Of a stretch of 64,000 nucleotides of DNA, positions 34,627 to 43,612 are shown piece after piece. Below the pieces are notes generated by a model. That model saw only the letters and a program-made list of their open reading frames with translations. It did no database searches and had not been told where the DNA came from. The stretch comes from Hoskinsella mucinilytica (GTDB taxonomy: Bacteria; Bacillota_I; Bacilli_A; Erysipelotrichales; Erysipelotrichaceae). The position numbers and the translations under genes are program-made. Position 1 is the stretch's first letter; the number at the start of each line of letters is the position of its first letter. The stretch covers positions 1 through 64,000 of the forward strand of contig NZ_JBEQZJ010000023.1 in the NCBI RefSeq assembly GCF_045223415.1. The letters are read 5' to 3'.

Positions 34627-34641
34627 ACTATACCTTATAGT
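34627..34641. promoter_or_regulatory. Palindromic operator candidate upstream of the RM regulator
   Basis: ACTATACCTTATAGT is a perfect inverted repeat (ACTATA, 3-nt centre, TATAGT), about 94 bp upstream of the regulator start. It resembles C-protein boxes in form. Confidence 0.45.
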
Positions 34642-34712
34642 ATATTATTTTAATTTTATTTTAGCTATTACTAATCTATGGATTGAGGTGATTTTTATAA
34701 TACGTCAACTTT

Positions 34713-34753
34713 TCATTAAAATTATACATCTACGAATAAAAAAACAGATTAAC
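34713..34753 (+). repeat. Direct repeat copy 2 flanking the restriction-modification operon
   Basis: Matches 31573-31613 with four differences in 41 bases, offset exactly 3,140 bp. The two copies bracket the regulator-methylase-nuclease operon. Confidence 0.75.
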
Positions 34754-35130
34754 ATCCAATTTCTGCTACACAGTTCATATTCGTAGAGTCATAAAAAATA
34801 TAGACTCCATCTGCTGTATGTAACTTCACCCTGATTTTATAATCAGATCAATATCTTTTATTCTCAACACTTGTAATAATCTACCAATCGTTATAATCAA
34901 AAAAATGAATAAAAATGGTTGTATACATAATCCTCATAATACTGCACCACATTATTTTCGCTCATAATCATAAAGGCAACAATGTCTAAACTCGTATTGC
35001 ATTCTTTACGCATTTCATATGGCCAATCTGTTAAGATATTGTATACAACACTATCTTAGTGCCATAGGATATAAAATCCCCCAGTCACAGAAATCCAGTA
35101 GTACAATCAGGACAATCGTAGGTTTCAAAG
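34754..35130 (-). pseudogene. Decayed coding remnants of unknown family
   Basis: The gap 34543-35308 has no intact gene. Read on the minus strand it shows coding-like fragments in shifting frames. About 35056-35130 gives PTIVLIVLLDFCDWGILYP; 34900-35055 in another frame gives YNILTDWPYEMRKECNTSLD and then IVAFMIMSENNVVQYYEDYV; 34754-34829 gives KLHTADGVYIFYDSTNMNC. I do not recognise the family. It may be the remains of a gene displaced when the RM operon entered, or of a mobile element. Confidence 0.35.
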
Positions 35131-35200
35131 AATTCAAAGTGCCTTCATTTTTAGATGCTTATTTTATAAGTCTATTTTGCCATAATTTCAAGTAAAAGAA

Positions 35201-35238
35201 AAGCTCAAAACACCTATTTAAAAGCGATTTTGAGGCTT
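35201..35238 (-). terminator. Intrinsic terminator of the Wadjet operon
   Basis: Minus-strand AAGCCTCAAAA, 17-nt loop and TTTTGAGCTT (one bulged base) followed by TTCTTTT. It lies about 70 bases past the jetD stop. Confidence 0.7.
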
Positions 35239-35248
35239 TTTTGGCTTA

Positions 35249-35279
35249 TTTATTATAGATGTATAATTTTTATAATGAT
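35249..35279 (-). repeat. Inverted third copy of the RM-flanking repeat
   Basis: On the minus strand this reads TCATTATAAAAATTATACATCTATAATAAA in two parts (TCATT, then AAAATTATACATCTA). It matches the core of the direct repeats at 31573 and 34713, in opposite orientation and with a 3-bp insertion. It sits 30 bp past the end of jetD. Confidence 0.55.
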
Positions 35280-35308
35280 ACACTTTTGCATAGATGTTTT
35301 CTAAGAAG

Positions 35309-36559
35309 CTATATCATTGCTTCTTGTTCTAAGGTTTTGCCTAATTTCAAAATCTGATCCATAACTTCATAAAATTCAGATAGATCTTCCCTTTCTTTCG
35401 CTTTTTTTACTTTCAATAAATAATCATCACTTGCTGTTTTCCCATAAGCAATATAGGTTTCCATTGTTTTCACATCCATATGCAATGGCTGTAATTGTGG
35501 AAAAACTTCATTCTTTAATCTAGAAAACATATAAAATCCTCCTAGATCAATATCCGAAGAAAGATATACCGGACAAGTAATTCCCTCCGCAATTTTCTGA
35601 TATAGCTTCTTTTTTACAGGACTAAAATGACCTCCGGCAAACATTACGATATCGCCTTCCTCTTTTTGAGTAAGATTATGATAATAATTTGCCTTGTTTT
35701 CAATCAAAATCAAACGAGTTGCGTGCTTTGCTTCTATATGATCAATATGTGAAACCATATCTCCACTCAACATAAATTCTTCCATATAGGATGCAGTATG
35801 CAAAACATCACCATTGTTCAATATGATATTCATTGCACCATACCAAGAAAACACTTCCGGAAACAAACGAAAACCAAGACTACGAAACACCTCGCTATCT
35901 GTCATTTTATATTCATCAGCTTTTGCTTGTAAATAAGTCGGTTCATAACCATGAACAACCGACAATAACATATTCTTAAGTTTTGATCCATTTGATTCTT
36001 CTTCAAAGTATTTACTATCTTGAAATAATGCAATTGACATAGCTCTTATATAGCCCAATGATCCTTGATCGATATAAGCTAACACAGCTAATAGATCTTG
36101 GATTTTTTTGATATCTTTTTTCAGATAAGCATGTACCCATCCCTTTTCCCTTAGATATGCTAGCTCTTCTTTCAAAAATAAAGATATCCATTCTGTTGAA
36201 ACACTTGCCTTCGCCTCTTGAAACATGGCCTCTAATTGTAAAGCTTCTTGACTCTTTTCTTTCTTATGGTAATATTCTTCATAAATTTCATCGATAAGTG
36301 ATGTATTTAGAATGATGCGCTTCATATGATTGGTATGTTCTTTATCATATTCGATGGTTACATAATGCTTTTTCGCAAGTTCTTCCATTGCCTCATTACA
36401 TTCATTGACCTGATCAAGATCTCTTACATCATACTGCTTATCATTTTTCATAGAATACATGATACGCTTATTACTGTCCGCTTTAAACGCATTACTTTTG
36501 TTACTTTTCTCATATTTTTGAATGAGTTGATCTAAAATCCTTTTACTGTGCGAATTCAT
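35309..36559 (-). CDS. jetD: Wadjet protein JetD, TOPRIM-type nuclease subunit
   Basis: A 416-residue protein with an N-terminal DUF3322-like region and a C-terminal DUF2220-like TOPRIM domain. The TOPRIM acidic residues are visible as the Glu in ILIENKANYYH (about residue 281) and the DxD in LSSDIDLGGFYMFSRL (about residue 334). In Wadjet, JetD cleaves plasmid DNA that the JetABC SMC-like motor has extruded. The start at 36559 follows AAGGAAG; the gene overlaps jetC by 17 bp. Confidence 0.85.
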   Translation of the reverse strand: MNSHSKRILDQLIQKYEKSNKSNAFKADSNKRIMYSMKNDKQYDVRDLDQVNECNEAMEELAKKHYVTIEYDKEHTNHMKRIILNTSLIDEIYEEYYHKKEKSQEALQLEAMFQEAKASVSTEWISLFLKEELAYLREKGWVHAYLKKDIKKIQDLLAVLAYIDQGSLGYIRAMSIALFQDSKYFEEESNGSKLKNMLLSVVHGYEPTYLQAKADEYKMTDSEVFRSLGFRLFPEVFSWYGAMNIILNNGDVLHTASYMEEFMLSGDMVSHIDHIEAKHATRLILIENKANYYHNLTQKEEGDIVMFAGGHFSPVKKKLYQKIAEGITCPVYLSSDIDLGGFYMFSRLKNEVFPQLQPLHMDVKTMETYIAYGKTASDDYLLKVKKAKEREDLSEFYEVMDQILKLGKTLEQEAMI

Positions 36560-39500
36560 GCTGAACTTCCTTTTGAGACCATTTTTGTACATTGGATATA
36601 CGTTGACCACGTATTTCATCTGTAGCCGCAATTAACGTCATATCAGCTGATTTACTCAGATTGGATATCTTATCTGTCGGCGTAACGATAATGGCCTGAA
36701 AGCCCAAGGATTTTAACAAATTGATACATTCCTCAATACGTTCGTTATCCATTTTATCGAATGCCTCATCAAAGATTGCAAGTTGTAATCCGCCATTGGA
36801 CTGATCATAAACACTGAATAAGGATACCAAAACAGCAACATAAAATGGGGTCTGTGTTTCTCCACCGGAGCTAGAACCGATGGTTGCTCGAAGCGAATTG
36901 CCATTCTCAAGGATATCAAATTTTAAATACGTAGTGAAACGAGATAGCATCTTGACTTCTTTTTCCAATTGTTGATATAGCTTTGGATCACTCATAGAAG
37001 AAAGGGATGAAATTTTATCAAATAACTCATGAATCAACTCTTCATTTTCCTCATAAACATGGGTATTTAATAAGTTATGACCATTTAATTCTTCATTGGT
37101 AATAAGGTCATAATATTCTCGATAATCCTCATTGGCACTACATACAAATTCATATTGTGATCTACCGAATTGATGACGCTTGATGGAACGATTTAAACGA
37201 TCGATCTGTGTTTTTACATTTTTGATCTTACTATTGATGGCACTGAAGAAATTGTTCTGGAAACATTCATACGCCTTTTCTTCCGCAATTCTACACTTTT
37301 CAATGTAATCTTCAACGACATTTTCTGAGTGCTTTTCATATTCTCGTTCATAATCATCACAACCAAATGCCGGGTTTAAGGAGATACGGAAAGAATCATT
37401 GTAATGATCTTTTTTCCCTCTCAGCTCCACCTTATGAATTTCAAGAGTGGACTCTAAAGAACGAAGCGTCATATCTATTTGTTGTTTTCTTTGTATCATA
37501 AGATCTAATGACGTAATAGATGCAATTGTTTCCGGTATACCATCTTCTGGCTTTGGTGTTATTTTTATCTGTTCCTCTAATTCCAACATACGCTGGTTGC
37601 TGATTTCTAATTCTTTCTCTAGTTCTTTTTTATGACTACCTTGTTCTACTTGAATACCATACACTTTGTTCTTTTCAGCTTTTAATTTCTTTATCTTATC
37701 GTTAAGTTCCATTAATGCCTGTAAAGATTCCGGTGTTTGGGCAATTCTTAGCTCTTCGATTTCTTTTTCTAACGCTTTACTATCGACAGCTTTTTGAATA
37801 CCTTGTTCTAATTGTTGTAAAAAGTCATCATTGATATGCTGATCTAAATAAACGTCTTTAATCGTTTCATATAAGAATCGAGTCTTATCCAGCGCTTCCT
37901 TATGATCTTTTAACTGATGCATGGTTTCTTTTAATTGTTTCTCTACAGAATCAGCGCCAATGAATGGAATTTGATATGCTTTAGGATTGATCCGACTGAC
38001 TGCATATCCACTATATAACATGCCATCCTTAGTGATACTGACAGGATAATCACGGATGTGTGATTCTTCTTCACAACATACGACCCTTCCTAATAGATAT
38101 TCCACATAAGGTTTTAGGCTTTCTTGATCCACTTCCACAAAGTCATATAAAGTAACTGCATCTTCTTGTCTTCTTGGTTTTGCTTTTTCTTGATCAATGA
38201 TAGAAAATGTATGAAGCTCTTTGCGTTGCTTTAAGGAGCGATAAATACGAAAGGCATCCATGAAATATCCATCTTCCACTACGATATTCAACTTTTGATT
38301 ACGGATATATCCTTCGATTGCGTTTCGCCATGATTCATCCTTGATCGTGATATGATCTGCCAAAATCGTAACTGAGATATCCTTTCCATGCAATGCTTTT
38401 AGCTGTAAAGCCAGTTCATTTTTTAATTCCAACAATTCTTTGGGATATGGTTTTTTACCATGCTCCAATTCTTGTTTTGTACGAAGAAGTTCTTCTTGTC
38501 GTTTTTGTTGTTCCTGTTGTTGACGATACAGATCATTCTTTGATAGATTTAATTTTTGTTGAATCTCATACAATTCTTGTTTCAGATTATCATAAGCATC
38601 CATATCAAATGTAGCTAATTTCTCTGATTGATTGATCGAAGTTCTCACTTCCAGTTTCTTTCTAGATAAATCAAAGTCTTGTAAATCGATCGTTTCCTCA
38701 TCTTCGATATCTTCTAAAATATCCAGCTGTTCTTCTATACGCATGCCTTTACTTTTCAATTGTGACTGTACGAATTTTACATCACGTTGTAACATTTCCT
38801 GTTTTTCTGCAGCACTTTGTATCTTACGTTCGAGAATTTCGGCACTGTTATCTTTACGCATATCATTTAGTTCTTCTATGTTCTTTTCTAAACGATCATA
38901 TTCAGCTTTCGCTTCGCTTATTTCTATATTTAACTTCTGATAATGCTTGGTGGCACTCTCATATTGATTCTTTACTTTATCATGTTCCAACAACATACCT
39001 TGATAAGCTGCTGCCACTTGTTCTATCTTTAACGTATCAACATTCTCTTGTGCTTTTAGAATATCTAGATATTGCTCATGAATGAGCGATAGTTGTTCTT
39101 TCTTTTCTTTTACGGTTTCCAATTGTTCCTTCATTTGACGATAATCTTGGATTTCTTCTTGCATTTCTTCTAGATCCAGATCCTCTTCTTCGTTACAAAT
39201 ATTTTTCACGATAAACTCTGAAATATTCATCATTGGTGTATAGGCAACTGCCATCTTGAACACATCAAAAAAACGCTCATCTTTGATCATCATACGTTGC
39301 TTAAAGTAACTTCGATAATCCATATTCGTAGTAAACATGCGACAAGAGCGATCTTTAAAGCTATCAAGATACTTCTTCATCCTTCGAACATCATAGACTT
39401 GTTTTCCCTTACCAAACAAGGAATCTTCTTCTAAAAACTCATGAGATGGAATTGGTTGATTCATCATATAGAAACGATAATTCATATCATTTCGAGTTGA

Positions 39501-39839
39501 TCCACTACAATCAAATACGATACCAAAGCTGTAAGCTTGTCCTTTGTCATCCATAAACTCCATACACAAATGAGAACTAAATGCGCCTTTTTCACGTTTG
39601 AAAGTACCATTTTTGTATTTTCCTCTTAGATATCCCATCAGATCTCGTGTTGTCTTATCATTGGCTGATTTATTAAACAAGGAATTATCTGTCTTCCCTA
39701 AAATAACGATCTGCATAGCATCGATCAATGCTGATTTTCCTTCTCCGGTCTTACCACTTAAAAATACGATATCATCAAAATCCAATACTGTTTTTTCATA
39801 ATACAGCCAATTGATCAGTAACATCTTCTTCAGTTTCAT
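36543..39839 (-). CDS. jetC: Wadjet protein JetC, MukB/MksB-like SMC ATPase
   Basis: A 1,098-residue SMC-like ATPase. The N-terminal head has Walker A LSGKTGEGKSALIDAMQIV (about residue 29). Long coiled coils cover about 215-480 and 640-850, separated by a hinge region near 500-620. The C-terminal head holds the signature SSSGGETQTPFYVAVLVSLF (about 987) and Walker B LQLAIFDEAFDKMD (about 1024). It is the DNA loop-extrusion motor of the plasmid-restricting complex. It overlaps jetB by 44 bp, so its start GGAGGGGAAGAAC-ATG lies inside jetB. Confidence 0.9.
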   Translation of the reverse strand: MKLKKMLLINWLYYEKTVLDFDDIVFLSGKTGEGKSALIDAMQIVILGKTDNSLFNKSANDKTTRDLMGYLRGKYKNGTFKREKGAFSSHLCMEFMDDKGQAYSFGIVFDCSGSTRNDMNYRFYMMNQPIPSHEFLEEDSLFGKGKQVYDVRRMKKYLDSFKDRSCRMFTTNMDYRSYFKQRMMIKDERFFDVFKMAVAYTPMMNISEFIVKNICNEEEDLDLEEMQEEIQDYRQMKEQLETVKEKKEQLSLIHEQYLDILKAQENVDTLKIEQVAAAYQGMLLEHDKVKNQYESATKHYQKLNIEISEAKAEYDRLEKNIEELNDMRKDNSAEILERKIQSAAEKQEMLQRDVKFVQSQLKSKGMRIEEQLDILEDIEDEETIDLQDFDLSRKKLEVRTSINQSEKLATFDMDAYDNLKQELYEIQQKLNLSKNDLYRQQQEQQKRQEELLRTKQELEHGKKPYPKELLELKNELALQLKALHGKDISVTILADHITIKDESWRNAIEGYIRNQKLNIVVEDGYFMDAFRIYRSLKQRKELHTFSIIDQEKAKPRRQEDAVTLYDFVEVDQESLKPYVEYLLGRVVCCEEESHIRDYPVSITKDGMLYSGYAVSRINPKAYQIPFIGADSVEKQLKETMHQLKDHKEALDKTRFLYETIKDVYLDQHINDDFLQQLEQGIQKAVDSKALEKEIEELRIAQTPESLQALMELNDKIKKLKAEKNKVYGIQVEQGSHKKELEKELEISNQRMLELEEQIKITPKPEDGIPETIASITSLDLMIQRKQQIDMTLRSLESTLEIHKVELRGKKDHYNDSFRISLNPAFGCDDYEREYEKHSENVVEDYIEKCRIAEEKAYECFQNNFFSAINSKIKNVKTQIDRLNRSIKRHQFGRSQYEFVCSANEDYREYYDLITNEELNGHNLLNTHVYEENEELIHELFDKISSLSSMSDPKLYQQLEKEVKMLSRFTTYLKFDILENGNSLRATIGSSSGGETQTPFYVAVLVSLFSVYDQSNGGLQLAIFDEAFDKMDNERIEECINLLKSLGFQAIIVTPTDKISNLSKSADMTLIAATDEIRGQRISNVQKWSQKEVQHEFAQ

Positions 39840-40443
39840 GTTCTTCCCCTCCTTCCTCTTGTTGTATGATTGCTAGGATCTCATCGATCTTAGCTGGTGT
39901 CAAAACACAGGTAATATATGGTAACACCCAAAGATATTCTTCCTCATCTACTCGATATTTCTGTATCACATTCAATTTTTGAAGTGTCATAAGTGCTGCA
40001 TTGATCATATTGCCCGCAGGCTTGATGCTAACCATAGCAAACACATCCACCATTAATCTGATCAATTCATTGACAACGATACGAATCGTCAAGGATGCAT
40101 CTAGTTCTAACAGCTTCTCTTCATAATAATTTCTAAGAATCAATAACAATTGTGTCTCCAGCATGTTCAGTTGATATTTACATCGACAATCCTCACGTTC
40201 ATTATTGATATAAATCATCCCCATATAGGATGTACGATCCTTACAAAGATGCCAACCTGCATAGGATAAATATTCTTCAAAGTGTTCCCAATGATCTGAC
40301 ACAAAGACATAATCTTGGTTACGTTCCTTTCGTTCAAAATTCTTCATTCTGGAAAACTGATAGATACAATTTTCCGCAAGTAATATATTCATGATACGGG
40401 TGAATTCTTCCCGTTCTTTGCTATCTAGTTGTTCTACTTTCAT
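39796..40443 (-). CDS. jetB: Wadjet protein JetB, MksE-like kite subunit (DUF4194)
   Basis: A 215-residue winged-helix protein of the MksE/DUF4194 kind (LLAENCIYQFSR, LNMLETQLLLILRNYYEEK, LQKLNVIQKYRVDEEEYLWV). Kite subunits such as this bridge the SMC heads and kleisin. The C-terminus is a very acidic tail encoded by the 44-bp overlap with jetC. It begins 2 bp after the jetA stop. Confidence 0.82.
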   Translation of the reverse strand: MKVEQLDSKEREEFTRIMNILLAENCIYQFSRMKNFERKERNQDYVFVSDHWEHFEEYLSYAGWHLCKDRTSYMGMIYINNEREDCRCKYQLNMLETQLLLILRNYYEEKLLELDASLTIRIVVNELIRLMVDVFAMVSIKPAGNMINAALMTLQKLNVIQKYRVDEEEYLWVLPYITCVLTPAKIDEILAIIQQEEGGEEHETEEDVTDQLAVL

Positions 40444-40445
40444 TT

Positions 40446-41864
40446 CTAATCCTTCCTTTTGATCAAAAGGTTGGGATACTGATATGCTCCCTCCACGATC
40501 TTCGTTTCTTGATTTTGTATGAGTGATGCTTCTACTTGCATCTTACGATCTCTTCCATAAACATAGATCAATATGGATCGAATATAATCATCCATATCTT
40601 TCACACCGATATCCTGTAAACGCATCGCACCTTCATCCTTCAATTGTTCCATATAATAACGTGCAATACTCTCCTTGGTAAATAAGGAATAACGATCAAA
40701 TCCGATTCGTTTTTCCAACTGTTCTTGATCCTGTGCTCGATCTTCGAATTCAAAGGTCAATACATTCTGAGGTTCTTTACGCTGACGTTTCGCAAAGGAA
40801 TATACATCATCGGTATGAATAAACTGTGTCTTTTGTATATTTATGGTATCACTAACCACGGAACACATCTTTTCTGGTTCTTCTTTCATATGATGAATTA
40901 ATTCGACCAATTTTCCCTTTAATCCTTGATCACTATTGCATAAATATAGAATTCTTTGTTTCGCCAAACGACGATAATTTGCATCACTTTCTACTAATTG
41001 CGCTGTTAATGTTTCAACGATTCCAAGATCATTATACATACCATACAGCATATCTTCGATACTTTTTCTTGCAGTTTCTCGATCTGCGACACGATAATGA
41101 CTTGTAGCACTATCAATGACTTTTTCCTTTAATTCATTGTTGTATAATAGATTCTCTAATATGGTCGCAACAGGATTTTTAAAGCGCTTTAGACTATCTT
41201 CTACCAAGGTAGGAAAGACATACCCTTCTACGATATCACCATAATAGACATCAAAAAAATCATGATAGATTTTAGTAGATGCTTTTCTCACTTGTATCGC
41301 ATAATAATCTTTTATTCGTGCGTTGGTCTGTTCTAGTGTAAGTATTAGTTCTTTGATATCTGCATAGGCATTTCGGATATGCTGATAACTATCCTCAATT
41401 TTAAGAGGGTCCTCCATATCTTTTAATGAGGCATAAATACGTATCATATAACCAATCTGTTCTCGCTCTTTTATGATATCATTCACAAAGGTGATAAATA
41501 CTCGTGTGTGATAGGGAAGAGAGACCATTTTCTTCATGGTATCCATATGCAAATCCACATTGATCCAAGTATGTTTTTCAAATAGATGGAGTAAAAAACT
41601 GATATTCTTACCATAAACTTCTTTCTCTAGCCTTACTTCTTTTTCAATTAGAGAATATTCACTCTCTTCACTAAAATCAATTTCATATTTTTGTTCTTCT
41701 ACATACTCTTCTAACAGATCAACAAGCAGAGTGCGTTCCATACTCATGGACTGATTACGATAAATACATTCATGTATCTGTAACAACAGTTCAACATAGA
41801 TATCCCGGTTTCTTGATACCAGAATTGTAAAAAAAGATGGGTCTATTTTATCAAATAATGACAT
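40446..41864 (-). CDS. jetA: Wadjet protein JetA, MksF-like kleisin (DUF5716 type)
   Basis: A 472-residue, largely helical protein beginning MSLFDKIDPSFFTILVSRNR, typical of the JetA group formerly called DUF5716. Kleisin-like helices include VSLPYHTRVFITFVNDI and the C-terminal YIRSILIYVYGRDRK. JetA ties together the SMC heads. This JetA type, with DUF4194-like JetB and DUF2220-like JetD, fits what is called type III Wadjet better than type I or II; subtype is inference. The start at 41864 has GGAGG six bases upstream. The 290 bp upstream hold no gene. Confidence 0.8.
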   Translation of the reverse strand: MSLFDKIDPSFFTILVSRNRDIYVELLLQIHECIYRNQSMSMERTLLVDLLEEYVEEQKYEIDFSEESEYSLIEKEVRLEKEVYGKNISFLLHLFEKHTWINVDLHMDTMKKMVSLPYHTRVFITFVNDIIKEREQIGYMIRIYASLKDMEDPLKIEDSYQHIRNAYADIKELILTLEQTNARIKDYYAIQVRKASTKIYHDFFDVYYGDIVEGYVFPTLVEDSLKRFKNPVATILENLLYNNELKEKVIDSATSHYRVADRETARKSIEDMLYGMYNDLGIVETLTAQLVESDANYRRLAKQRILYLCNSDQGLKGKLVELIHHMKEEPEKMCSVVSDTINIQKTQFIHTDDVYSFAKRQRKEPQNVLTFEFEDRAQDQEQLEKRIGFDRYSLFTKESIARYYMEQLKDEGAMRLQDIGVKDMDDYIRSILIYVYGRDRKMQVEASLIQNQETKIVEGAYQYPNLLIKRKD

Positions 41865-42157
41865 CCTGTACCTCCATATCAATTCGTTCTTATATTTTAC
41901 TATATTTTTGATGAAATATCTATGTATTCAAAAATGATTTCCATGAAGGAATGTGTCAAATCGAATGCAATCATAACCTGTTTTGTTATCATGATTTAAT
42001 ATGGCAGTCCATGTATTGATATTTGTTATAAGAATGTAAAAAGTAATTCTCAAAAATCTGAACTATCATCGTGAATGTAATAGATAAAATCTTAATGTTC
42101 TTTGATAGAAAGAAAAAGCGAAGTAACTCTTATTTTAACCTAGATGGTTTGAAACGC

Positions 42158-42196
42158 AAAACAAGGCAGAATCCTAATTGGACCCTGCCTTGTTTG
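42158..42196 (-). terminator. Intrinsic terminator at the end of the capsule/Hsp70 transcript
   Basis: Minus-strand AAACAAGGCAG, 15-nt loop and CTGCCTTGTTTT. The stop codon of the recombinase-like gene (42174-42176) lies in the loop. This is the first strong terminator found downstream of the capsule genes. Confidence 0.8.
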
Positions 42197-42773
42197 TTTT
42201 ATTTAATTCTTCTTCCTTCCATTGATCTCGAATCATTTTGACATATTTATAATATGTGGATCGTTTCATCCCTATTTTCTCTCGATAACTTTCATGATTC
42301 ATCTCTTTTCTCATAATCATCTTTTGTACTTCTTCAAAATCTTCTGGTAGATTCAACTTAGGACGTCCATATGCACCTTCTCCCAGTTGTTTCTTCTCTA
42401 GTGCCTTCTGTATGCCTTCACGCTGTTTCACTGCCAAACGACGTTTCTTTGCACTTTCTACATAATCTAACATATCCAGTAACACATCAATATCAATATC
42501 CTGATTTTCTTCCATCAGATGCAGCTTTGCACGTATCTCTTTCAACTCTGATAATCTGATTTTTAGTTCTTCTTCATCTGGTGAAAACATAGAAAAAGAT
42601 GGCACATAGAGCTTATCGAATTCTTTTAACGTTGCCACCAACTCTTTCCATTTTTCACTGTCTTTTGTTTCTTCATCATCGATGTATACCTGCTGTTTCT
42701 TGAATTTCAGCTTTTCTTCACACATCGTTATGATGTCATTGTTTTGATCTGTCAATGCGTAAAAATATTCCAT
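42174..42773 (-). CDS. Serine-recombinase-like protein without catalytic residues
   Basis: A 199-residue protein with the overall plan of small resolvases. The N-terminal strand YFYALTDQNND stands where resolvases have YxRVSTxxQ, so the nucleophilic Ser is missing. KLYVPSFSMFSPDEEEL replaces the region that carries the DRLxR arginines. A long linker helix, the GxxxGRPK-like GEGAYGRPKLNLPEDF and a C-terminal helix-turn-helix MNHESYREKIGMKRSTYYKY follow. It is thus a DNA-binding protein derived from a recombinase, probably a regulator. AGGTGATGT precedes the start. It lies 27 bp after the permease gene. Confidence 0.65.
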   Translation of the reverse strand: MEYFYALTDQNNDIITMCEEKLKFKKQQVYIDDEETKDSEKWKELVATLKEFDKLYVPSFSMFSPDEEELKIRLSELKEIRAKLHLMEENQDIDIDVLLDMLDYVESAKKRRLAVKQREGIQKALEKKQLGEGAYGRPKLNLPEDFEEVQKMIMRKEMNHESYREKIGMKRSTYYKYVKMIRDQWKEEELNKTNKAGSN

Positions 42774-42800
42774 ACATCACCTGTTTCCTTTCTAATATCT

Positions 42801-43604
42801 TTATAATCCGTCTTTTTTCACTTTTCTTATTCCTAAATATGATATGAAAATAAAAAATGTGATAAACCCTAAAAGCACAAAAGTATTCTCAGCAAAATGA
42901 TGCAGTGTTTTTTCATAATGCTCAGTCGCATTAAAAATCACTTCAATAGGTTCTTTTTTTGCTAAACTCTCAAAATCAGCGATACTGCCAAAAGTATCCA
43001 TGCTCCATTTACTAATGGTTAAATTAGATAAAACACTTAGTTTTCCCTTAAGCTCAAATAACGTTCCAGGCAATATCATTTGAACAACCAGTACAAACGG
43101 CATGAGTTCCATCGCAGTTACGCTGTTTTTAGCCAAAGAAGACAACATGAAACCCATGACATCAGATGTATAGATCGTCAAAAATATGATTATAAAATAT
43201 TCAATTGAAGTATGTGTAAAAATGCCTTTATCAGCATATGAGAATGTTATTATAAAAACTGCAATTACAATACAACTCTGTATAAAACAGATAAAAAACT
43301 GAAACACCAGTTCAGATACTATGAATTCCCCTGCATGCATCCCATTTAAAAAATCATCTAATATCTTGTGTTTCGATGAGCAAACTACTTGAATAGAATT
43401 AAATATTCCTAACCATATACATGCGCATATAAGAGTAAAGGCTCCCGATCTAGAAGCAGGATATGTTTTAAACATCTCATCTTTTAAAACGAAAGACATT
43501 AAAACAATCATCAGAAATGCAAGTATTATAAATTTAAATTGTCTATTATTCACCATTTCATAAAATCTAGATTTTAAAAGGATTTTTATTTTCTTGAATT
43601 CCAT
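42801..43604 (-). CDS. ABC-2 type permease subunit
   Basis: A 267-residue membrane protein with about six hydrophobic helices and a basic N-terminus (KIKILLKSRFYEMVNNRQFK), the ABC-2 exporter layout. It begins 8 bp after the stop of the LRR-ABC fusion with AAGGAGAAAA upstream, so it should be the membrane half of a transporter driven by that ATPase. A loop of about 60 residues between the fifth and sixth helices (GKLSVLSNLTISKW to HHFAENTF) is likely outside the cell. Substrate unknown. Confidence 0.78.
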   Translation of the reverse strand: MEFKKIKILLKSRFYEMVNNRQFKFIILAFLMIVLMSFVLKDEMFKTYPASRSGAFTLICACIWLGIFNSIQVVCSSKHKILDDFLNGMHAGEFIVSELVFQFFICFIQSCIVIAVFIITFSYADKGIFTHTSIEYFIIIFLTIYTSDVMGFMLSSLAKNSVTAMELMPFVLVVQMILPGTLFELKGKLSVLSNLTISKWSMDTFGSIADFESLAKKEPIEVIFNATEHYEKTLHHFAENTFVLLGFITFFIFISYLGIRKVKKDGL

Positions 43605-43612
43605 TTTTCTCC

